Below are positions 1-12,753 of a stretch of 64,000 nt of DNA, piece after piece. Position numbers and translations under genes: made by a program. Each line of letters opens with the position of its first letter. Position 1 is the stretch's first letter. The notes beneath the pieces are model-generated. The model did not search any database. It was not told the DNA's origin and saw only the letters and a program-made list of their open reading frames with translations. The stretch is from Anisus vortex (Eukaryota; Mollusca; Gastropoda; Planorbidae): NCBI GenBank assembly GCA_949126835.1, contig OX421494.1, forward strand, positions 17,841,538 through 17,905,537, in the 5' to 3' direction.

Positions 1-237
1 AAGATACTTTATAAGAAAAACTATCAATGAGAATTTGTGTAAACAATTATAGACAAATGCTAATGACATTGGCACAAGCTCTTTTTTTTTTACACATTTT
101 ACTAAGAAAAAAAAAAGCCAAAATAGTCAGAAAAAGTGTAAACGATGGAATATGTAAGCATTGAAATTTTACTGACTTTTACAAAATGAAAACATGTTTT
201 TAAATGCATTTTAAAAATTCAATGCCCGGGCATTTAC

Positions 238-3200
238 CTATAACTGTATTAGGCTCTGAACCAAAGGCACAAATACAATGGGCACCTCCTGGAACTTGGA
301 ACTTGGAAAAACTCCATTTTGAACTGAAATATTTCGGTAAGAAACTTGCCGATGCTAATCTGTAAAAAAAAACATTCTATACAAATTCAGTTTCCTTGAT
401 ACAAAGTCAAGAAAGATCAAATAATTATAGACATTATCTTTTATAACTTTAAAATTATAAATAGATTTATAGACTACTTCTATATAACTTTAAAATTATA
501 AATAGATTTATAGACTACTTCTATATAACTTTAAAATTATAAATAGATTTATAGACTACTTCTATATAACTTTAAAATTATAAATAGATTTATAGACTAC
601 TTCTATATAACTTTAAAATTATAAATAGATTTATAGACTACTTCTATATAACTTTAAAATTATAAATAGATTTATAGACTACTTCTATATAACTTTAAAA
701 TTATAAATAGATTTATAGACTACTTCTATATAACTTTAAAATTATAAATAGATTTATAGACTACTTCTATATAACTTTAAAATTATAAATAGATTTATAG
801 ACTACTTCTATATAACTTTTAAAATTATAAATAGATTTATAGACTACTTCTATATAACTTTAAAATTATAAATAGATTTATAGACTACTTCTATATAACT
901 TTAAAATTATAAATAGATTTATAGACTACTTCTATATAACTTTTAAAATTATAAATAGATTTATAGACTACTTCTATATAACTTTAAAATTATAAATAGA
1001 TTTATAGACTACTTCTATATAACTTTAAAATTATAAATAGATTTATAGACTACTTCTATATAACTTTAAAATTATAAATAGATTTATAGACTACTTCTAT
1101 ATAACTTTAAAATTATAAATAGATTTATAGACTACTTCTATATAACTTTAAAAAAAAACTATTTCCTGACACAAGGAAACAAAAAGAGAACCAATGATAA
1201 GAAAATGTACGGAAAAAAAAAACATAATTTGAAAAAATTTAATTTTGTTATTACGTTGATTGTTTGTTCTTTTTCTCATCCTCTGTAGAAAATATGTGCA
1301 CAGTGCCGTGGTCACTGGAGACACAGAGCATTGTAGAATCTGAGTTAAAGCTTATGCTGAAATGATACAAACCATTTTTTAATGTTAATAGAAGTGTCTC
1401 TAAGAAACAATAAGCTGACTCTAATTAACATGTTTATTTTTACAGTACAGAATTACAATATCCTGTGCACATTTCTTTGTTGGGTAATTCTCTTATAAAA
1501 CTAATATATATTAATAAAATATGATTGTGCAAATATACTGGTTGTTATCAACGATTTCAGAACAGAGATTTAATGTTTTAAAAATTGAAGTTTTCAATTT
1601 AATTAAAGTAATTTCAAGGTGAAAACATTGACATTTTCTCATAGTTTTAGAAAGGTATTAGAAAATCACAATTAAGAATTTAAAAAAGAAGAAGAAAACA
1701 TTCTTTTTAGATAAAAAAACAACAAGCACACTGGAATTAAATAAACACAGAATAAAACACAGATATAATGAAAAACAAAATCTTTCAGACTAAAATATTA
1801 CGACCAAACAATTGAAAGTTGAGGTTTGAAATATACATAGTAAATAGTAATAAAAATGTCACTGTTTACCAATATATGTTAGCACTGTTGGCACCACGTC
1901 TAAGCTCATGGATCTGGACACCAGAGGCTGTATCAAATATTCTGATTAATGTGCCCTAAGGAAGAAAGAAATACATGGATATTTCAGCTTTACTGGTTCA
2001 TTTGATTCCAAGATTTCAAATAAGGAGACTCACAGTAAACAGGGGATACTACCAGGGGCGAAGCCAGAAATTTTTTCCAGGGGGGGCTGAACTTTCGAGT
2101 GACAAATATTTACCAAATACGGGGGGGGGGGGGGGGGGGGCTGAACTTTCGCGTAACAAACATTTACCAAATTTGTAGCAAATTTAGTAATTATTTTTAA
2201 CAAAATCTGTTCAAAAAATATTGTTTTTTAAATTCCAGGGGGGGCTTAGCCCCCCTCAGCCCCCCCCTGTGGCTTCGCCCCTGGATACTACTCAATTTTA
2301 ACCTTTTCAGAAGCTGTGGCAAGTTTAGTCCCTTGCAGATTCATGGCCATACAGCTGAGATTAGCTTCATGGGCCGCAATATCAACTGGAGGTTTCTCTG
2401 TGTCTGCAAGGTCGACAATCTGAACATGACCCATTTTTCTGGCAGGAAATGATAGCAGTGAGTTGTTGCTGTTTGGACACATGACGCACAGACCTTAGAA
2501 GCAGACAAAATATTGAGATGGCATTAAGTTTTTGTTAAACATTAACACAATCTTAAACAAAGTGCTTCTAGTTTATTGTAAGTTGAATGATGTCAGTACT
2601 GAAATATGTCAGCAGACTTGCCCAGATGCACAGAAGGTGTACAGGGCAAATTTGTTGTAGTTTTATATTTTCAAACAAGAAAAGGGATAATGTATTAATT
2701 GTGTTACCTTTTGTATTTAGTCCAGTTTCAAAGACATGCAACTGTTGTGGATTTTGTGTGAAAGTGTAAACTTTGATCATAGTGTCCAAAGCAACTACAA
2801 TTCTAAATAGAAAATAAACATTTATGTTTGACAAAATTATTTGTGGAAAAAAAAAGAATAAATTTCAAACACATACTCAATTGTTGGTGAAATGTTTCTC
2901 TACTCTTTTTACTTAACTGCAAATATGTTTGAGGTTTTCTTTTCTGGATTTATATTTTTTTATATTTTTATTTGTTGTTGTTTCATAAAATCCCCCCATC
3001 CTAAACAAATTCTTGCAGAAAATTAATACCTTGTAGAAATATAAATCATATTCTTCGTTACCCTCCACATGGATTAACTAAATGGAACATGTTTATTAGC
3101 TATTTAAAAGAGTTCCAAACTTAAGGTCATCTTTTTTAGAGTGAAAATAATAATTTTGAATAATATACAGTAAAACTCTCAGATCCCTTTTATGTAAGGA

Positions 3201-6200
3201 CGGGAATGAAACAGGGATGCTCCCTATCACCCATCCTTTTTTCTCTTGCAATAGACTGGATACTTCAACAGACAACACAGGGCAAGCGAGAAGGCATCCA
3301 ATGGTCTCTCTCCTCAATACTAGAAGACATTGACTACGCAGATGACATAGCCTTCCTATCCAGCAGACATCAAGATATTCAAACAAAGACAAGCAGTCTG
3401 AATGAGATAGCAAGCACCATAGGATTCAGGGTAAACAGACAGAAAACAAAGATAATGAGAAACAATAAGACTACCAACACCCCTGTCACAATAGACGAGG
3501 AAGAAATAGAGGATGTTAAGGAATTTACCTACCTAGGCAGTAAAATGACAACAAATGGCGACTGTGATCTAGAAATCAACAGCAGAATCAGTAAGGCAAA
3601 ACATGCCTTTGCACTGCTTAGACCCATATGGAGGACGTCAAGCCTTGGCCTCCAAACAAAAATAAGGATATTTAAGAGCAATGTCCTCAGCGTCCTGCTG
3701 TATGGGTCGGAGTGCTGGAAAACCACAAATACTATAGAAAGGAAACTAGAGGTGTTCCAGACACATATAGAAAGGAAACTAGAGGTGTTCCAGACACAAA
3801 GCCTTCGCCGCATCCTCAAGATCTTCTGGCCAAACATGATATCAAACGATGACCTACGTGAGAAAACAGGAGTAATCCCATTAGCAGAGAGCATCTCAGC
3901 AAGGAGATGGAGATGGATGGGACTTGTCTGCAGAATGTCAGCCGGCTCCCTCCCCAGGACAGCCCTGAGATGGACCCCCCAGGGAAAAAGGTCAAAAGGC
4001 AGACCAAAGGAAACTTGGAGAAGGACGGCGGAAAGAGACTTAAAGGCTTCAGGCCTGAACTTTGAGACAGCACCTCGAGCTGCAGCAGATCGAGACAAAT
4101 GGAGATCCCTGGCTTCCGCCTCAAGCGCCAGTCGGCACTGAGAGGAGGGATAGAGAGAAAGATATAGTAAAACTAGACAATTTGAGCTATTTCTACAGCA
4201 TTAAGTGTAATTACTAACATCTTCAAATAAAATTGGTTATTTACTTACTGTCTATTTTTACAGGGTTCTTACTCTTTTCAGAAAATAAAATTCCAGACTT
4301 TTTTCAGACCTTTTTCAGACTTTCACCAAAAATTTCAGACTTTTAAAAAAAGAACAAGGTCCTTAATACACAAGTAGGCTAGTATATAGACACTAAAAAT
4401 AATTGCTAACTATAAAATTAAAAAGCAGAATAACGATGCTGTATAAAAGCACCATTAAGCTTATCTCTTTCTTTCTATGATGGTTTTGAATTACAGAAAT
4501 TCTAAAACAAGTGCCATGAATACTGTTACTGAACATGAAGTAGGGCCTAATAAACTCTGTAAAAATAATATAAGCATGTGAAATTATGTCCTACCAATTA
4601 AAACTAAAGAAAAAAATATACCGTATATACTCGCGTATAAGTCGCACTTTTTTTACAGAAAATTTCCACAAAAAGTAGTGGTGTGACGTATACACCCGAC
4701 ACTGTTTTTGAAAAGTTTGAAAAACATCACTATTCTGTCATAAAGTTTCCTACATAACCCCTATAGTTGATTGGAGTTATGTATAATTATTGGGATATGC
4801 CTTTATTTGATTATGTTTGCCTTATGCACGATTAAAACAATTTTTTAAGGAAAGTTTCCAAATTAGGGTGAATATTTAGTAACTTTTATGTTTAAAAGGT
4901 ATGCATTTTTGAGATATTAAAAGGCAGTGTAACCCGGAAAGTCGGGGTGCGACTTATGCGCGGGTCAATGACAATGTATACGGAAAAAAATCTTAAACTA
5001 GGGGTGCGACTTATACACCGGAGCAACTTATACGGGAGTATATACGGTAATAGTAATTATTTAACATAATTATTTAAGCCAGCTATACTAAAGTTTCTAT
5101 ATTTATAGCTTCCATTTATAGCATATAAAATAAGCTTCAATAAAGTAACGGTCAAGAAAGCACTATAGCGTACGTTAATAAGCATACTGTATGGTCACCG
5201 TCAGATCTAGATGTAGGCTCAATCGGGGACACAAAAATCAAAGAAGGTGCAACCAGTAGAGAAGGCTAATTCTGAACTGTCACACTGGTGCATATAATTT
5301 CTCCCTATACCTAGTAGGCCTAAAGTAAAGTGGTGGAGGAGGTCTGAACAAGATTAGGTGGGCCTGTAACTAACAATAGGTGATCTTCAGACATCCCCCC
5401 CCTCCGCATTTCCTTTCAAATGTGTAGTGGTGTAGCTTACTTACAGGCAAAGACTAAAGCCTAATTGTTACTAAATGACAATAACTTCAAGTAGAAGTGT
5501 AATCCTATCGGGTAATCTAATCAGATATTTTCAGCATTGTGCGCATTTCATCTTCATCAATTCATCGGATAATAAAATGACTTAGTTTTGTCATTTAGTC
5601 AGATTAGACCTACGCCCGCCGACGTCGGCTACATAGCGGCTTAAATTTGAACCAAAATTGTCCGCAAAAAACATGCATGTGCCACTCAAAAATAAAAATT
5701 CCATTAGGCCTACAATATTATGTTCAGCTCATTGTCTACCGCATTTTCCATTTAGGCCTACTGTTCTAAAATTGTAGGCTACGCATAATTGATAAAACGA
5801 CCTACGGCCGACATCGCAAACGGCTCGTCTCGTAGTGCTAGGCATGAACCAGGCTAAATGATGGAATTGTTACTAGGCCTTCCTACATGATATAAAATAG
5901 TTTCTTAAATGTCACCATTTTCTTTTTTAATTAACTAATAAACAAATGGCCTTTTCTGTGCATTTTGATCAAGGGCATAAATATATTCCAAAATAAATTA
6001 AATCAGCAAAATGTGTCGGGACTCCACGTAGCCTAGACTATTGGCATCATAGAGTAGCCTAAGCAGGCATTTTACATATTGGTCGCAAAAAAAGAGCATA
6101 CGATAATGGAAGAATTGAAAATGTATAGTTAAGGCCTATAGCCTATCTTAACTATGGGCCAAAGCTTGTAGTAATTTAAGATAACGAAAGAATTTTTTTT

Positions 6201-9200
6201 TTACAAAGACCGTGTTTAGCAGACCGGGTCAGGTGCTTAACTGAAATATGTTTATGGTTGATCGTCAAATTTTATGACATTTTAGGAGGAATACATATAC
6301 AGTATAGGCCTACCCTCACCTATTCGCGGCTCCGCATATTCGCGGGTTTGGCTCTTAAAATTAACCCTATCGCATCGTATGCCCCGTATACCGGGCTAGC
6401 ATCCTAACGTCATAAAAACGAATGCCCGGTAAAACGGGTTTTAAATGTGTTCCATTTTTTGTCAATTCTAATACATAGCCTATAGGCCTACATATGTTGT
6501 CCACATAGAAAATGACTTTACGGTACAGTAACACAGTATGGGTAACTATGCTATGCTGTGTTAGGCTACAAGTAGGCCTAGGCCTACTATCCTCCTGTAA
6601 TTACGTTTATATTTTATTAAAATAAAGTATTGTTGCAGTACAAAATTAAAATGTGTTTACATTATCATTACTACACTAGTGTAATACATAACAGCATGCA
6701 ATATTAGGCTACTAGGCCTACATTATTTAGGCCTACTGTATTAATTAGTAAGAGTGTGTTTAGAAAGTGTCTGGGAAGCATTTAGTACCGTATATAATCT
6801 CATACATAGGCGTTTTAAAACCGCATACACTATTCGCGGTTTTTCGCCATTCGCGGGGAGGTAAAGGTATTTTTAAAAGTAACTTTTTGACCTTTCAGAA
6901 GGCCGCGGGAACTTCTCTTTATAACTATTACTAAACCCAACGCGACAACTCGCAAAAGCGGAGAGGGGGTGGAGTCTGCTATCGTTTGGTACCTTAGTTG
7001 ACACTCACAAACGTCATGCTGCTTACGTTTTTATTTGAGCCAAAAATTAAGAGGGAGGGGGAAGGAAGAAGGTTGGATACAAAAAGACTCAAGAACCGTT
7101 ATTTTTTCGATTCCAGACTTTTACCCTTAAAATTTCAGACATTTTAAAGACAAAAAAGAACATTTAAGACTTTTGAGGGTCTGGAAAACCAAAATTGGAT
7201 TTTTCAGACTTTGTACAGACTTCCAGACTTGTGTACGAACCCTGTTTACTTACATTGTTTAGACCAACAAAAACAATTATTGTGCAAGATTATAAAATGT
7301 GAAAAAACAATACATACCTATCACGACGTAGACGAACACTTCGAACATCAGATGAAAATTCAAGTTCTATCACATGTTTTTTCTTTAAATCATCCCATAC
7401 CATGACTGGCAAGTACAAAATATTATTGTTTTAAATATCGAGAGAAAATCTATCTTTTAAAATACCAAACCTTTTCAATTTTTTTTTATGAATATTTTAA
7501 AATTTCATTTCAACATTTAAATGCATTAACGAGTCCTAAACATTAGTGTCAATGATCTCCTGCCATTGTTGAAAATAGATGAAAGGAAGCCCCTTCTGTC
7601 CTATTCTTCTATAGTGTACATGCAGCTACCACCTCTTTTTTCTTCATTTAGTTTCTGGGTACTGAATTTTATATTGAGTTAATCTTTTGTTTTTCCAAGA
7701 TGGCAGATGATAATTTCTATTACTTGTCTCTAAAATAACTACTAATGATTTCAAATAGGCAGATTTAAAAATGATGATTAAACCATTCAAACTTGAAAAA
7801 TGCTTTAACTATAAATGTTTCAGAAAGATAAAACACAGAAAAGAGGTGGAAAAAAAACTTTTTTTTTACCTTTATTTGGTGGATATTTTGGGTTTTTTCC
7901 ACCTCCGACCAAAGCTAAATAGTTGCAGCGAAATAACATCTCTACATGACCTATCCCTCCATCAGAAAAATCTAAAGAAATTATTTAAAGTGATTTAGTA
8001 ATATATATGACTCCATCAAATTTACACCTAATTAAGTACAACAATTTTTCTAACAAGACTTTAGAATTAAAAAAATATTTTGAAACTGTTTTAAATAAAG
8101 TAAATTAAGTCAAATAACAATACCCTTGTTGTATCTCTACAGTAAATGTCTATATTTTAATATAAACCTTTAAGTGTGATAGGATTAAAATACTTGTAAT
8201 CATATAAACAGATTTTATCAATGACAAAAAATTGCCAAGTTTTAGCACTATTCCAATGTCAAATATTAGTTTGAATAGAAAGAATGAACATATTAGTTTG
8301 AATAGAAAGAATGAACATATTAGTTTGAATAGAAAGAATGAACATATTAGTTTGAATAGAAAGAATGAACATATTAGTTTGAATAGAAAGAATGAACATA
8401 TTAGTTTGAATAGAAAGAATGAACATATTAGTTTGAATAGAAAGAATGAACATATTAGTTTGAATAGAAAGAATGAACATATTAGTTTGAATAGAAAGAA
8501 TGAACATATTAGTTTGAATAGAAAGAATGAACATATTAGTTTGAATAGAAAGAATGAACATATTAGTTTGAATAGAAAGAATGAACATATTAGTTTGAAT
8601 AGAAAGAATGAACATATTAGTTTGAATAGAAAGAATGAACATATTAGTTTGAATAGAAAGAATGAACATATTAGTTTGAATAGAAAGAATGAACTAGGTT
8701 TTAAGAGATTTTTTTTTTAATTTAGAAGAACAAAGTAAACAAAAAATGTGGCAACAAAAATTGTAAATGAATTCAATAATATCCATTAACTGTTGTAATT
8801 TCTATCATCTAACACTTGCATATATTTCATTGGCCATAACATAAAATATATATACAAAGGTTTTAGATCATTTACATAGGGATTATGTAGTCAACCTTTA
8901 ATTGAAAAAAAGTAACTATAAATTAAAGTTAATTCTATTATAATATATCAGTTAGTAAGGTTCTATTTGGGTAACTCAATAAAAGAAAAGAAAAGAGTGA
9001 ATTACATTTCCCCTACACAAAGTCTTTAAAAGGGTTGGTTTTAGTACACTTTTGAACAGCTTCTCATTTTCCAAAAATATTTATTAAGATAAATGCTTTA
9101 TGAATCATTGCTACTTTACTCTTTGATTTAACTATTGGTGTGCCTGTAGTCAGTTGTGAATATTCATTAGCAATGAACCTTTGCAGGTCTTTTTTCTGTC

Positions 9201-10615
9201 TTTGTCCTAGTTTGTTTGTTTTTTTCTTTAGTTCATGGGTCCAATATGAAAGATGCATATACTAGTATAGGTCTAACTAATGTTAGGTAGCATTTTAGCT
9301 TTATGTTCTTGTTACATTTGTAAAAAGCTCCATTTTATGAATCCTAAGGGTTCACCTACTTCATTACAAGAGATGCAAGTTTATGAATATCATGAGTGAG
9401 AGGTTACGTCTAGCCATTTCTAAAGCTTGAGATATCTACCGTTACTGTGGTGTAGCTATCATAATCAGAGAGTCATGTTCAGCATGTGCATGCTTTAAAA
9501 CTCATTGGCATAACTTAAAAATAATATTTGCCATTGCATCTTCTGGTTTACCCACACTAATTCCTCTATCAAAACCAAAACAAATAAAAATAAAAGTAAA
9601 ATATTTTCTAAATATAGTTACAAACAAGATTATTGTAGCAAAATTATTATACCTTGTCTTTCTTTTTCTTTTAGAGGGTCTGCATTATAAACACGAAAAC
9701 CACTTTCCATTCCACATGAAAAACATCCTTAAAACAAACAAGACAAATACAGTAATTGTAAAAAAAAATGTGAGGGGGGGGGAGAAGTGTTCATGAAGGT
9801 AACTAGCAGACATCTTGTTCCATTACCATGCAAAATATAACAAAAAGCTGGAAACTAGATATAGTTCAAAAGGGATATATTAGGCCTAATACTAAATAAA
9901 AAGTTTATTAGGATAAAATATTGTATTTCCTCCAATACTGCAAATTAGTTATTATATTAAGCTTGCATATAAGAAAACATGCCAGCTGTTAAACTTGTAC
10001 ATTTACATATAATTATATAATATATTAAATTTGTCATTGTTTTCTTGTTGGTCAATCCATGTCTTACTCAACAAATACGGATACTAACCACAGAGCACCA
10101 TCACAATTCAATAGCTTTCTATACAATTTCTTACCGAAAAAAGAAAAAACGTATGATGTTGTTTTTCAAATCAAACATGGGATATAAGTATCATATATGC
10201 AAGAGTTTAGGACATGTCACATATGACATAGCCCGATAGGCCTAGTCTTCATGTTATAATAATATCATTTATCATCATAGTAATCAAATCATAGTCATAG
10301 TGTCATAGTATAATAGTAATAGTAGGCCTATAGGCTAGTCTCTACATAGTTTATTATTAACAAAGTCAGTGTGTGTAGTCTAATAAAACCATATAATGGA
10401 TTATTGTACGGTTTAGTATGTAGGCATGTCTCTTTTTATATTACTAATTAGGCCTACTAGATACCAATGGCAAAAGGGGGTGGGGCTTGAAATGTTGAAA
10501 CCGTTCTTTACTAGGGTAAAAACAATATAATGCATTTTTTGTTATTACCATGGTCCTGGTTCCACCCTGCAAATAACAGCCCATTAGTGTAGGGACTTGT
10601 TGGTCCTAAATTCAT
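238..10615 (-). CDS. WDR45B: WD repeat phosphoinositide-interacting protein, WDR45B/WIPI3 type (spliced, C-terminus off window)
   Basis: Nine coding exons, all with AG/GT borders and matching phases: 10615-10549, 9727-9653, 7971-7870, 7405-7318, 2802-2708, 2493-2303, 1955-1870, 1356-1255 and 359-238. They give 309 codons plus one base. The vertebrate protein is about 344 aa, so one last exon of ~35 codons should lie left of base 1. The translation follows WDR45B closely: WNQDHG in exon 1, NYLALVGGG in exon 3, [12 protein letters not shown] and ASEK in exon 6, [10 protein letters not shown] in exon 8, and [17 protein letters not shown] in exon 9. The phosphoinositide-binding motif of the PROPPIN family is present as LRRG (residues ~224-227). 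Family knowledge: a seven-bladed beta-propeller that binds PI3P/PI(3,5)P2 on forming autophagosomes. The donor after exon 6 is weak (AAG|GTTAAA). WDR45B/WIPI3 is favoured over WDR45/WIPI4 by the [12 protein letters not shown] and DPLKEKE stretches. Confidence 0.93.
449..1152. repeat. 41-bp minisatellite, ~17 units
   Basis: A very homogeneous AT-rich tandem array whose unit contains ATAGATTTATAGACTACTTC. The spacing between successive copies is 41 bp, and a few units are 42 bp because of one extra T in the CTTTAAAA run. It lies in the WDR45B intron between exons 9 and 8. Confidence 0.95.
2053..2283. mobile_element. hAT-type MITE with perfect 8-bp target-site duplication
   Basis: The element begins CAGGGGCGAAGCCA and ends with the inverse, TGGCTTCGCCCCTG. 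It is flanked on both sides by GATACTAC (2045-2052 and 2284-2291). An 8-bp duplication plus CAGGG termini is the hAT superfamily signature. The 231-bp body has long G and C runs and no transposase, so it is non-autonomous. It sits in a WDR45B intron starting about 20 nt downstream of the exon 6 donor (minus-strand direction). Confidence 0.92.
3178..4165 (+). mobile_element. 5'-truncated non-LTR retrotransposon fragment
   Basis: A LINE insertion in the WDR45B intron between exons 4 and 5, antisense to the host gene. AGTAAAACT (9 bp) occurs on both sides (3169-3177 and 4166-4174) and may be its target-site duplication. The 5' half of the element (endonuclease and fingers) is missing, as expected of target-primed reverse transcription that stopped early. 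Confidence 0.75.
3206..4141 (+). CDS. Reverse transcriptase C-terminal part of a non-LTR retrotransposon
   Basis: Open for ~311 codons. It starts inside the palm with the [11 protein letters not shown] motif, followed by the catalytic YADD box ([15 protein letters not shown]), the NRQKTKIM and FTYLGS motifs of the palm and thumb, then a C-terminal region with [21 protein letters not shown] and [12 protein letters not shown], typical of several animal LINE clades. I do not assign the clade. A 33-bp in-frame duplication near 3736-3800 repeats [10 protein letters not shown]. No stop interrupts the frame, which suggests a fairly recent insertion. The N-terminal part and the endonuclease are absent, so the copy cannot be autonomous. 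Confidence 0.85.
   Translation: MKQGCSLSPILFSLAIDWILQQTTQGKREGIQWSLSSILEDIDYADDIAFLSSRHQDIQTKTSSLNEIASTIGFRVNRQKTKIMRNNKTTNTPVTIDEEEIEDVKEFTYLGSKMTTNGDCDLEINSRISKAKHAFALLRPIWRTSSLGLQTKIRIFKSNVLSVLLYGSECWKTTNTIERKLEVFQTHIERKLEVFQTQSLRRILKIFWPNMISNDDLREKTGVIPLAESISARRWRWMGLVCRMSAGSLPRTALRWTPQGKRSKGRPKETWRRTAERDLKASGLNFETAPRAAADRDKWRSLASASSASRH
4262..7245. mobile_element. Candidate large TIR DNA element (CAGGGTTC ends)
   Basis: Starts CAGGGTTCTTAC and ends with the inverse, GTACGAACCCTG (12 bp, one mismatch). Both ends are dense in CAGACTT motifs (several copies within ~100 bp of each tip), like the subterminal transposase-binding repeats of hAT elements. The flanking 8-mers (TATTTTTA and TTTACTTA) match only partly, so the target duplication is uncertain. 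No transposase ORF is visible; the interior contains a separate MITE and TAGGCCTA-rich sequence. It could instead be two solo ends of related elements. Confidence 0.45.
4621..5047. mobile_element. TA-flanked MITE (Tc1/mariner-like or similar), nested
   Basis: Starts CCGTATATACTC and ends GAGTATATACGG, an imperfect inverted repeat that continues inward (GTATAAGTCGCAC at the left, GTGCGACTTATAC at the right). It is bordered by TA on both sides (4619-4620 and 5048-5049). It is 427 bp with no ORF. The TA target is typical of Tc1/mariner-type elements. Confidence 0.8.
8258..8694. repeat. 27-bp minisatellite, ~16 nearly identical units
   Basis: The unit contains ATTAGTTTGAATAGAAAG. Copies are almost perfectly identical, so the array is young or strongly homogenised. 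Because 27 is a multiple of three, both strands stay open and give artefactual repeat peptides (ISLNRKNEH on plus). It lies in the WDR45B intron between exons 3 and 2. Confidence 0.95.
9062..9355 (-). mobile_element. Decayed 3' fragment of the CR1/L2-like LINE seen at the right end
   Basis: The plus-strand text parallels 62,740-63,000 (CTACTTTACTCTTTG, GTGAATATTCA, CTAGTATAGGTCTAACTAATG, TTACATTTGTAAAAA), so it is a homologous piece of the reverse transcriptase C-terminus. It has indels and no complete frame. Confidence 0.8.
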
Positions 10616-12753
10616 TTTACAATGTTCGTTTTATATTGTGTTAGCGCATCGTCCGAATTTTAGATCTGTTGTTCACGGAAATTCCTGTATTTCCTGAAGA
10701 AAGGAAAAAACGCAATACCAAAGAATGAACAAGAGTGAAGTCCCCTATTAAACAAACGGGGTGTTCAAATATATGTCAGTGATAAAGCCCACACCCCCCA
10801 TCCTTTTTTTTTCCTTTTCTAAAAGTGAAAAACAAATAATGCATATGGCCTATTTATAATATACTTGCATTTATTGTTACATTTAGAAAATGCGATGAAA
10901 CGGGAGGGATGGGGGGTGACGGGAGCGCCAATTTTAGAATTCGCCCCTGGTACAAAATATCCTCGTTAAAAAATAACTACGCCTCGGACACAGCGACACA
11001 GCATTCGGAAAATTAAAGGGAACATATCGCTTGTGGCCTGCGAATGATCATGCTGGTCACAAAATCAGTGCCGGCTCCGGGAAACGGCAAACCGGACCTT
11101 ATATACAGCTGTTCAGTGGGCTCAGTGCAGTGTGCTTGATCTTCCAAATAAATAATAGGTAGATGCAATCAATTTTGCAGAAATTCCCATCACTATTTGC
11201 TGCTAGAAAAAGAATCGTGAATGGTTAAATAAAAACTTCACTATTATACAGTGTGTGTATCCTGAGGCACAAGATATTCTTTTAACACTTGATACGTACA
11301 AATTCTTAGTTATTCTATTAATCTGGAAAAATTGCTAAAATCGGGGCCTTATCCTAAAATTTCGCTCCCCCTAGCGTCAAAACCTGGCTACGCCACTGTC
11401 CCCACCATGTAAGGTGCCTCGTCACTAGTAACTGAAACAACTTTTCCTGGTTTTAAATCGTGTGCCAAAAAAGCTTACATAACAGCACTGTAAATATCTT
11501 TTATCTGTAAATGTTCTTTTAGGCAAAGATAAAAATTGCATCAGCTTTTCTCTCAAAAAGTCACCAACTGCTAAATGCAAAATTACAGCAAGCCTTGCAT
11601 GATTATTTACTAGACTATGTGCTTTCACAAAAGCACATGGAGCAGCAGGCAGCCTTTTGTAAGTCAGAAGTGATCTGCTGACAGCTGACTAACATCACTT
11701 ACCATGCGCAAGACACGATCTTTAACAGTATTTCTGCTAATTGTTATCTCAAAGATAGGCCTAATTGTATCCTTGTTTGGAAAATAATTAAAAGGGAATT
11801 AGGCTACTCGAATCCCAGCCAACATGGATGTTTTCAGAAAATCTTCATCAGAGAGGGGCTTACCATGCATGTTTTGCTATGCAGAGTGACATTTGAAAGC
11901 TTGCTTCTGACTTCTGTCGGATTATTTGTTTGAGAAAGATATTTAAAAAAACGAAGAAAATGGGAGTGATATTTCCTCATCTTCTCTTGAAGAAACTCTT
12001 TCTTTTCATTGTCGATCCGACAAAATGGCCGTTTTAAATTGACGATCCCATCCTTAGTGGTGTGGTCATAACTAAGCTGTTCCATTTTTGGTTAATGCTC
12101 GCGTGCCAACAGAAATGGCTGCAGTTGTGGCACGCGTGCCATAGGTTCGCCATCGCTGACCTATGCATAATCCATAAAGTAGAATATTTCAAGGGTGACA
12201 ACCCAAACGTTTAAAATTGTACTTGTATAGTCCTATAATTATAATAAAAACAAATTATAGGTCACATGTGCCTCGTCTGCTGCTAAAAACACCCAACTGG
12301 GCTATGGCTATGGACTATGGAGATCTATGATCTTTATTTTGTTTTTTCATACTGAGTAAACAATTAATGAGGTCTATGCATCATGAATTCTTCTTATTGT
12401 AGGCCCCTATATATTGTTGGTAGATCTATGATGATGTTTTTAAACTACATGTAGGCCAACTAAATATATTATTATCCAAAGAATATTATTTTCTCATCAT
12501 TGAAAGAAGTGTTGACGATAGTAGTTTATTTTTGTCATTAACCTCTGAAGAAAACAAGTCTTTCGATTTCCAATCGTACAAACTACAAGTAGCCTTTCGA
12601 GCTAACCTAGCCAATGATCGAGCATTGACCTTTCTTTTGAAAAAAAAAAGTTTCCGGGTCACGCAGAGAGCAATAGCTCAGAAGAATGCATGGTAACACA
12701 AAATGTATTATAAATTTGACGTTTAAGATGTTTATTAAAGTAACGTTTTCATA
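10616..12753. promoter_or_regulatory. Shared 5' region between divergent WDR45B and TMEM72-like genes
   Basis: 2.1 kb separates the two start codons, which point away from each other. No clear TATA box was chosen for either gene. The middle is partly occupied by DNA-transposon remnants (11,400-12,150). The promoters therefore probably lie close to each start, at about 10.6-11.1 kb and 12.5-12.75 kb. This is inference from gene orientation. Confidence 0.4.
11400..12152 (-). mobile_element. Remnant of a hAT-like DNA transposon
   Basis: Read on the minus strand, it opens with CAGCGATGGCGAACC then GGCACGCGTGCC, a terminus common to a widespread animal hAT group. A broken ORF follows from about 12,085 (83 codons starting MEQLSYDHTTKDG), and another open piece lies at 11,628-11,425. 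Stops and lost frame show it is dead. I did not find the opposite terminus or a target duplication, so the left limit is approximate. Confidence 0.45.

Noticed and set aside
6299..6890. MITE with TATTCGCGG motifs
   Set aside because: The motif recurs at both sides, but the ends do not form a convincing inverted repeat or duplication.
8232..8720. ISLNRKNEH repeat ORF
   Set aside because: The same effect of a 27-bp minisatellite inside a WDR45B intron. The first codon is not even ATG.
11355..11400. Terminus of another DNA element (CCTGGCTACGCCACTG)
   Set aside because: It resembles a known MITE tip, but no matching inverse end or target duplication was found nearby.
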